Origin: Bacteroidales bacterium
GTDB taxonomy: Bacteria > Bacteroidota > Bacteroidia > Bacteroidales > FEN-979
Reading direction: 5' to 3'
DNA length: 64,000 nucleotides
NCBI GenBank assembly: GCA_023229525.1
Contig: JALNZC010000014.1
Span: 1 to 64,000 of the forward strand
In this document: positions 60,705 to 64,000 of the stretch, one piece after another
Position numbering within the stretch: the stretch's first letter is position 1
Layout: every line of letters begins with the position of its first letter
Notes under the pieces: model-generated
What the model saw: the letters and a program-made list of their open reading frames with translations, nothing else
What the model was told of the DNA's origin: nothing
Databases searched by the model: none
Translations under genes and position numbers: made by a program

Positions 60705-63448
60705 AGACGGAAGAAAAAAAGTACGATGTAATGGTCATTGGTGGTGGTATTGCCGGACAGGAAGCAGCATTATCCCTTGCCAACATGGATTATAAGGTGC
60801 TGCTTGTTGAGAAAGGATTATCCATCGGCGGCAAAATGATCCAGTTGAGTAAGGTTTTCCCTACCCTTGACTGTGCAGCCTGTATCACCACACCGAAAAT
60901 GTCTGAAACAGCCAGGCATTCCAATATAAGCCTGCTGTTGAATTCTCAAATTGACAGTATAAAGCGGAATGAAAAAGGTTTTCATCTTGAGATCACAAAA
61001 AATCCCAGGTATGTTAGGCCCGAAGCCTGCACCGGGTGCCAGGATTGCGAAATGGCCTGTCCCGAAGTCAGGCCGGATGAGTATAACGCTTACCTGGCAG
61101 GTCGTAAAGTCGCTTATATTCCATTTAGCCTTGCAAATCCAAGAATTGCGGTCATTGATCGTCAGGATGAATCTGCTCCCTGTATTGCCGCATGTCCCGG
61201 AGGTGTAAAACCATATGGTTATATCTCCCTGATCAGGAATGGTCAATACGAGCAAGCTATGCATCTTCATATGGAAGATATACCTATTCCCGGGAGTCTT
61301 GGCCGTGCCTGCTATGCACCCTGTCAGAAAGAATGTACACGAGCCGGTCTCGACGCCACGGTCGACATCCGCAGGATAAAAAGATTTTTTGCTGAAGACT
61401 ATTACAATAAATTCCCACAGGAACCATCGCGCCTGATAGAAAAGAAAACAGGCAAGAAAGTCGCAATTGTGGGCTCCGGTCCGGCAGGACTTACAGTAGC
61501 ATACCATTTGGCGCTGGCAGGACATACGGTCAAGATCCTCGAAGCTGCCTCTGAAGCGGGAGGTATGTTAAAACTTACCCTTCCTGAATACCGGCTTCCC
61601 AATACTGTTGTAAATCGCGATATTGAAAACATTACTTCGCTGGGTGTAGAAATCGAATGTAATCACCCGATCGGCAGTCTGAAAAAGCTCAGAGAACACG
61701 GATATGATGCAGTGTTCGTCGCCGTGGGAACACATAAAACCGGCAAGTTGAATTTACCGGGTGCCGATATGAAGGGAGTTGTTTCCTGTCTTGATTTTCT
61801 GAGAGATTCAAAGATCGGATTAAAAACCGATTTGAAGGGCAAAAAGGTAATGGTGATAGGTGGTGGTAATACTGCCATGGATTCGGCACGCACCGCCTTA
61901 AGACTTGGTGCATCTAAAGTATCTGTAATTTACCGGAGAAGCCGGGAAGAAATGCCGGCTTGGAAAGAAGAGATCCGTGATGCGGAAGCAGAAGGAGTTG
62001 TTTTACATCTATTGAGCAATCCGGTTCATTTTAAAGGGATCAACGGGGAGATAACCCATGCTGTATTGATCAAAATGGAACTGGGCGAACCTGATGCCAG
62101 TGGCCGCAGAAAACCGGTTGAAGTCAAAGGGTCGGAATATACCGAAGATGTTGATTTTGTAATTGAAGCCATTGGGCTTTCACCAACAACCGGACCATTC
62201 AGCAAAGAAATTGAGTTGGATAAAGATGGTCGGATAAAAGTGGATACCCTAACACTTCAGACAACTTTTCCCTGGCTTTTTGCCGGTGGTGATTCGGTCA
62301 GCGGTTCCAGCACGATCATCGAAGCGGCCGGACAGGGAAAACGGGCAGCATTTTACATGGATAAATTCCTGCAGGGGCTTGAGTTGGATAACTATGAATT
62401 CGGGGATAAATTACCTCCGGTAGATAAAAAGAAAGTATTGACAAGGTCTGATATCAGCCGGAAATCTACAATTGAAGAAAAATTCCGACCTGTTCAGGAA
62501 CGCATACATGACTTTGAAGAAGTGGAACTTACCTTAACCGAAAAAGAGGTTAGACAAAGTGCAGATCGTTGTCTCGATTGCAGCAATTGCCGGGAATGTC
62601 ATCAGTGTGTTGCAGCTTGTCCTGCCAATGCCATTGATTTCACCCAGAAAAAAGAAATGGTGAATGCATATGCAAGCTCCGTGATCATTGCTTCCGGATT
62701 TAATCTTTTCAATGCAGCTTTTAAACCCCAATACTCATTTAACCAATTGCCAAATGTTATCGATTCCTTGCAGATGGACCGGCTTATCGCTCCTACCCGT
62801 CCTTTTAATCATGTGTTAAGGCCTGGTGACGGAAAGACACCGGAAAATATTGCCTATGTATTATGCACCGGATCAAGGGATTCAAGCCTCACAAACTATC
62901 GAAGCTGTAGCGTTGCAAGTGCAAACAATCCTATATGCTCACAGATATGTTGTATGTATTCACTCAAACAGGCCCAGTTGCTGATGGGAGCCCTGCCCAT
63001 GGCTGATATCACCATCTATTATATGGACATCCGTGCCTTTGGAAAGGGTTATGAGGAGTTTTACCAGCAATCGAAATCTATGGGGGTTAATCTAATCAAG
63101 GGCAAGGTTGCAAGGATCCGTGAAAAAGAAAATCATACTGGTGATCTGATCCTCCGGTTCGAAAATGTGGAAACAGGAGAGGTGAAAGAAGCAGAACACG
63201 ACCTGGTTGCTTTATCTGTTGGTGTTCAGCCAAACAATGAAATCATAAAAGCTTTTAAGGGTACAACTCTGGAACTGGATGAATTCAGTTTTATTAAACA
63301 GGTTGACATGTTAACCAATCCTTCAAAAACGACAATAGAGGGCGTATTTGTTGCAGGTACTGCTGGCGGGCCAATGGATATACCAGATTCCATACTTTCG
63401 GCCGGTTGCGCCGCTTCAGAGGTTGCAAGTTATTTGAATGATAAATAA
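60701..63448 (+). CDS. HdrA-like flavoprotein with inserted GltD-type NAD(P)H oxidoreductase domain
   Basis: A protein of 915 residues. HdrA N-terminus: FAD motif GGGIAG at 14-19, then DCAAC (58-61) and a ferredoxin motif CTGCQDCEMACP (110-121). From about residue 155 a complete GltD-like unit is inserted: helical Fe-S domain (PCIAACPGG, CYAPCQKEC), a second FAD motif VGSGPAGLTVAYH, and NAD(P)H-binding IGGGNTAMDSAR. A second ferredoxin motif CLDCSNCRECHQC follows, and then the rest of HdrA (CTGSRD, CSQICCMYS). This design allows exchange between NAD(P)H and ferredoxin or persulfide substrates, perhaps by flavin bifurcation. ATG 60701 overlaps the mvhD-like stop. Confidence 0.88.
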   Translation: MKTEEKKYDVMVIGGGIAGQEAALSLANMDYKVLLVEKGLSIGGKMIQLSKVFPTLDCAACITTPKMSETARHSNISLLLNSQIDSIKRNEKGFHLEITKNPRYVRPEACTGCQDCEMACPEVRPDEYNAYLAGRKVAYIPFSLANPRIAVIDRQDESAPCIAACPGGVKPYGYISLIRNGQYEQAMHLHMEDIPIPGSLGRACYAPCQKECTRAGLDATVDIRRIKRFFAEDYYNKFPQEPSRLIEKKTGKKVAIVGSGPAGLTVAYHLALAGHTVKILEAASEAGGMLKLTLPEYRLPNTVVNRDIENITSLGVEIECNHPIGSLKKLREHGYDAVFVAVGTHKTGKLNLPGADMKGVVSCLDFLRDSKIGLKTDLKGKKVMVIGGGNTAMDSARTALRLGASKVSVIYRRSREEMPAWKEEIRDAEAEGVVLHLLSNPVHFKGINGEITHAVLIKMELGEPDASGRRKPVEVKGSEYTEDVDFVIEAIGLSPTTGPFSKEIELDKDGRIKVDTLTLQTTFPWLFAGGDSVSGSSTIIEAAGQGKRAAFYMDKFLQGLELDNYEFGDKLPPVDKKKVLTRSDISRKSTIEEKFRPVQERIHDFEEVELTLTEKEVRQSADRCLDCSNCRECHQCVAACPANAIDFTQKKEMVNAYASSVIIASGFNLFNAAFKPQYSFNQLPNVIDSLQMDRLIAPTRPFNHVLRPGDGKTPENIAYVLCTGSRDSSLTNYRSCSVASANNPICSQICCMYSLKQAQLLMGALPMADITIYYMDIRAFGKGYEEFYQQSKSMGVNLIKGKVARIREKENHTGDLILRFENVETGEVKEAEHDLVALSVGVQPNNEIIKAFKGTTLELDEFSFIKQVDMLTNPSKTTIEGVFVAGTAGGPMDIPDSILSAGCAASEVASYLNDK

Positions 63449-63451
63449 TCT

Positions 63452-64000
63452 ATGGGAAACAAAGAAAAAAAAGAACGGATAGGGGTTTATATCTGTCATT
63501 GCGGCGGAAACATCTCTGATTACGTGGACGTGTCGCAGCTTAGCGACATGATGAAAAAAGAAGATGGGGTCATGATCGCAAAAGATGTCATGTTCGCCTG
63601 TGCGGATTCCAACCAAAAGGAGATGATCAGGGATATTCAGAACGAAAAGCTTGATGCTATTGTGGTGGCTTCCTGTTCGCCCAAACTTCACCTGCATACA
63701 TTTCGGAATGTCGCCCAACGAGCAGGGATCAATGCATATAATTATACCCAGGTTAACATTCGTGAACAATGTTCCTGGGCCCATTCCGATACTCCGAGGG
63801 CCGCAAGTATAAAAGCAGCCGGACTTATCCGTGCCGGGATAAACAAAGTTGCTTATTCAGAAGCGCTGGAAAATATCGAAGTTTCTTCGACCAGGGCGGT
63901 AGTCGTCATTGGCGCAGGCATTTCCGGAATGCGGGCATCCATTGACCTTGCCAGAATGGGAAACCAGGTGTACCTGATTGAGAAAGATAAAACATTGGGC
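63452..64000 (+). CDS. Second HdrA-like protein (3'-truncated by window edge)
   Basis: The first 183 codons of an HdrA subunit, 3 bp after the previous stop. N-terminal cysteines in YICHCGGNISDYVD, then SCSPKLHLHTF and QVNIREQCSW as in HdrA N-terminal domains, followed by the FAD-binding strand VVVIGAGISGMRA from about residue 150. The gene continues beyond the window, so cluster-binding and C-terminal parts cannot be judged. Tandem HdrA-like subunits with an MvhD-like protein resemble QmoA/QmoB or sHdr-type assemblies. Confidence 0.87.
   Translation, partial: MGNKEKKERIGVYICHCGGNISDYVDVSQLSDMMKKEDGVMIAKDVMFACADSNQKEMIRDIQNEKLDAIVVASCSPKLHLHTFRNVAQRAGINAYNYTQVNIREQCSWAHSDTPRAASIKAAGLIRAGINKVAYSEALENIEVSSTRAVVVIGAGISGMRASIDLARMGNQVYLIEKDKTLG

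Noticed and set aside
60818..61525. 235-codon open frame antisense to the HdrA-GltD gene
   Set aside because: It is the complement of a strongly conserved coding region, with Cys and Phe rich translation typical of antisense shadows.

Overview
The window looks like chromosome of an anaerobic or facultative member of the Bacteroidota, most likely an environmental Bacteroidales-type lineage. The evidence is a type IX secretion sorting domain, many short lipoproteins with SxC lipoboxes, a TonB-dependent receptor, a BtuG-like cobalamin-binding propeller, an S1 gene without Shine-Dalgarno context, and repeated -7 boxes of the Bacteroidota form TAnnTTTG a short way upstream of start codons. Menaquinone synthesis by the futalosine route (MqnA), HydE and HdrA-like proteins point to anaerobic metabolism. 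No rRNA, tRNA, CRISPR array or intact transposase was found.

Layout. 1-5.2 kb: minus-strand glycogen operon (debranching enzyme, GT4, GH57, GT3 glycogen synthase cut by the window edge). 5.4-11.9 kb: beta-helix lipoprotein, sucD, mnmE, a DUF6146-like lipoprotein and a secreted pullulanase. 12.1-17.9 kb: tripartite RND efflux operon with a structured leader. 18-20 kb: OsmC, a small permease and three C-terminal gene remnants. 20-26 kb: gapA, pyrG, yidC, mqnA. 26.5-35.4 kb: TonB receptor, coaE, YbbR-like, yajC, DUF1573, aroK, rlmD, hydE, ychF. 35.5-38.5 kb: rpsA and rnz, with a perfect intrinsic terminator inside rnz. 38.6-39.9 kb: cobalamin riboswitch and BtuG-like lipoprotein. 40-45.5 kb: a three-gene operon (DUF1338, hydrolase, FAD/Fe-S dehydrogenase) that may turn 2-oxoadipate into 2-oxoglutarate. 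45.5-52 kb: lipoate ligase, acyltransferase and an aconitase / HD / isocitrate dehydrogenase-like cluster. 52-56.3 kb: CCA transferase-like protein, pRiA4b ORF-3-like protein, miaA, GlcNAc kinase-like protein.

56.4-64 kb: an FNR-like regulator divergent from a sulfur and electron transfer cluster: NifX-like protein, cysteine desulfurase-like enzyme, DsrE2, TusA, MvhD-like protein, a HdrA with an inserted GltD-like NAD(P)H module, and a second HdrA that runs off the window. Two near-perfect CRP/FNR-type operators lie in front of its two promoters. This is the best candidate for a little-described system here.

The second striking property is a network of degenerate 7-mer and 8-mer tandem arrays. 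They sit in gaps, often directly against stop codons, sometimes just before start codons, and three lie in frame inside coding sequences. One pair of inverted 8-mer arrays brackets a four-helix-bundle gene like the ends of a cassette. Other dispersed elements are a repeat of about 130 bp in two copies and a MITE-like inverted repeat.
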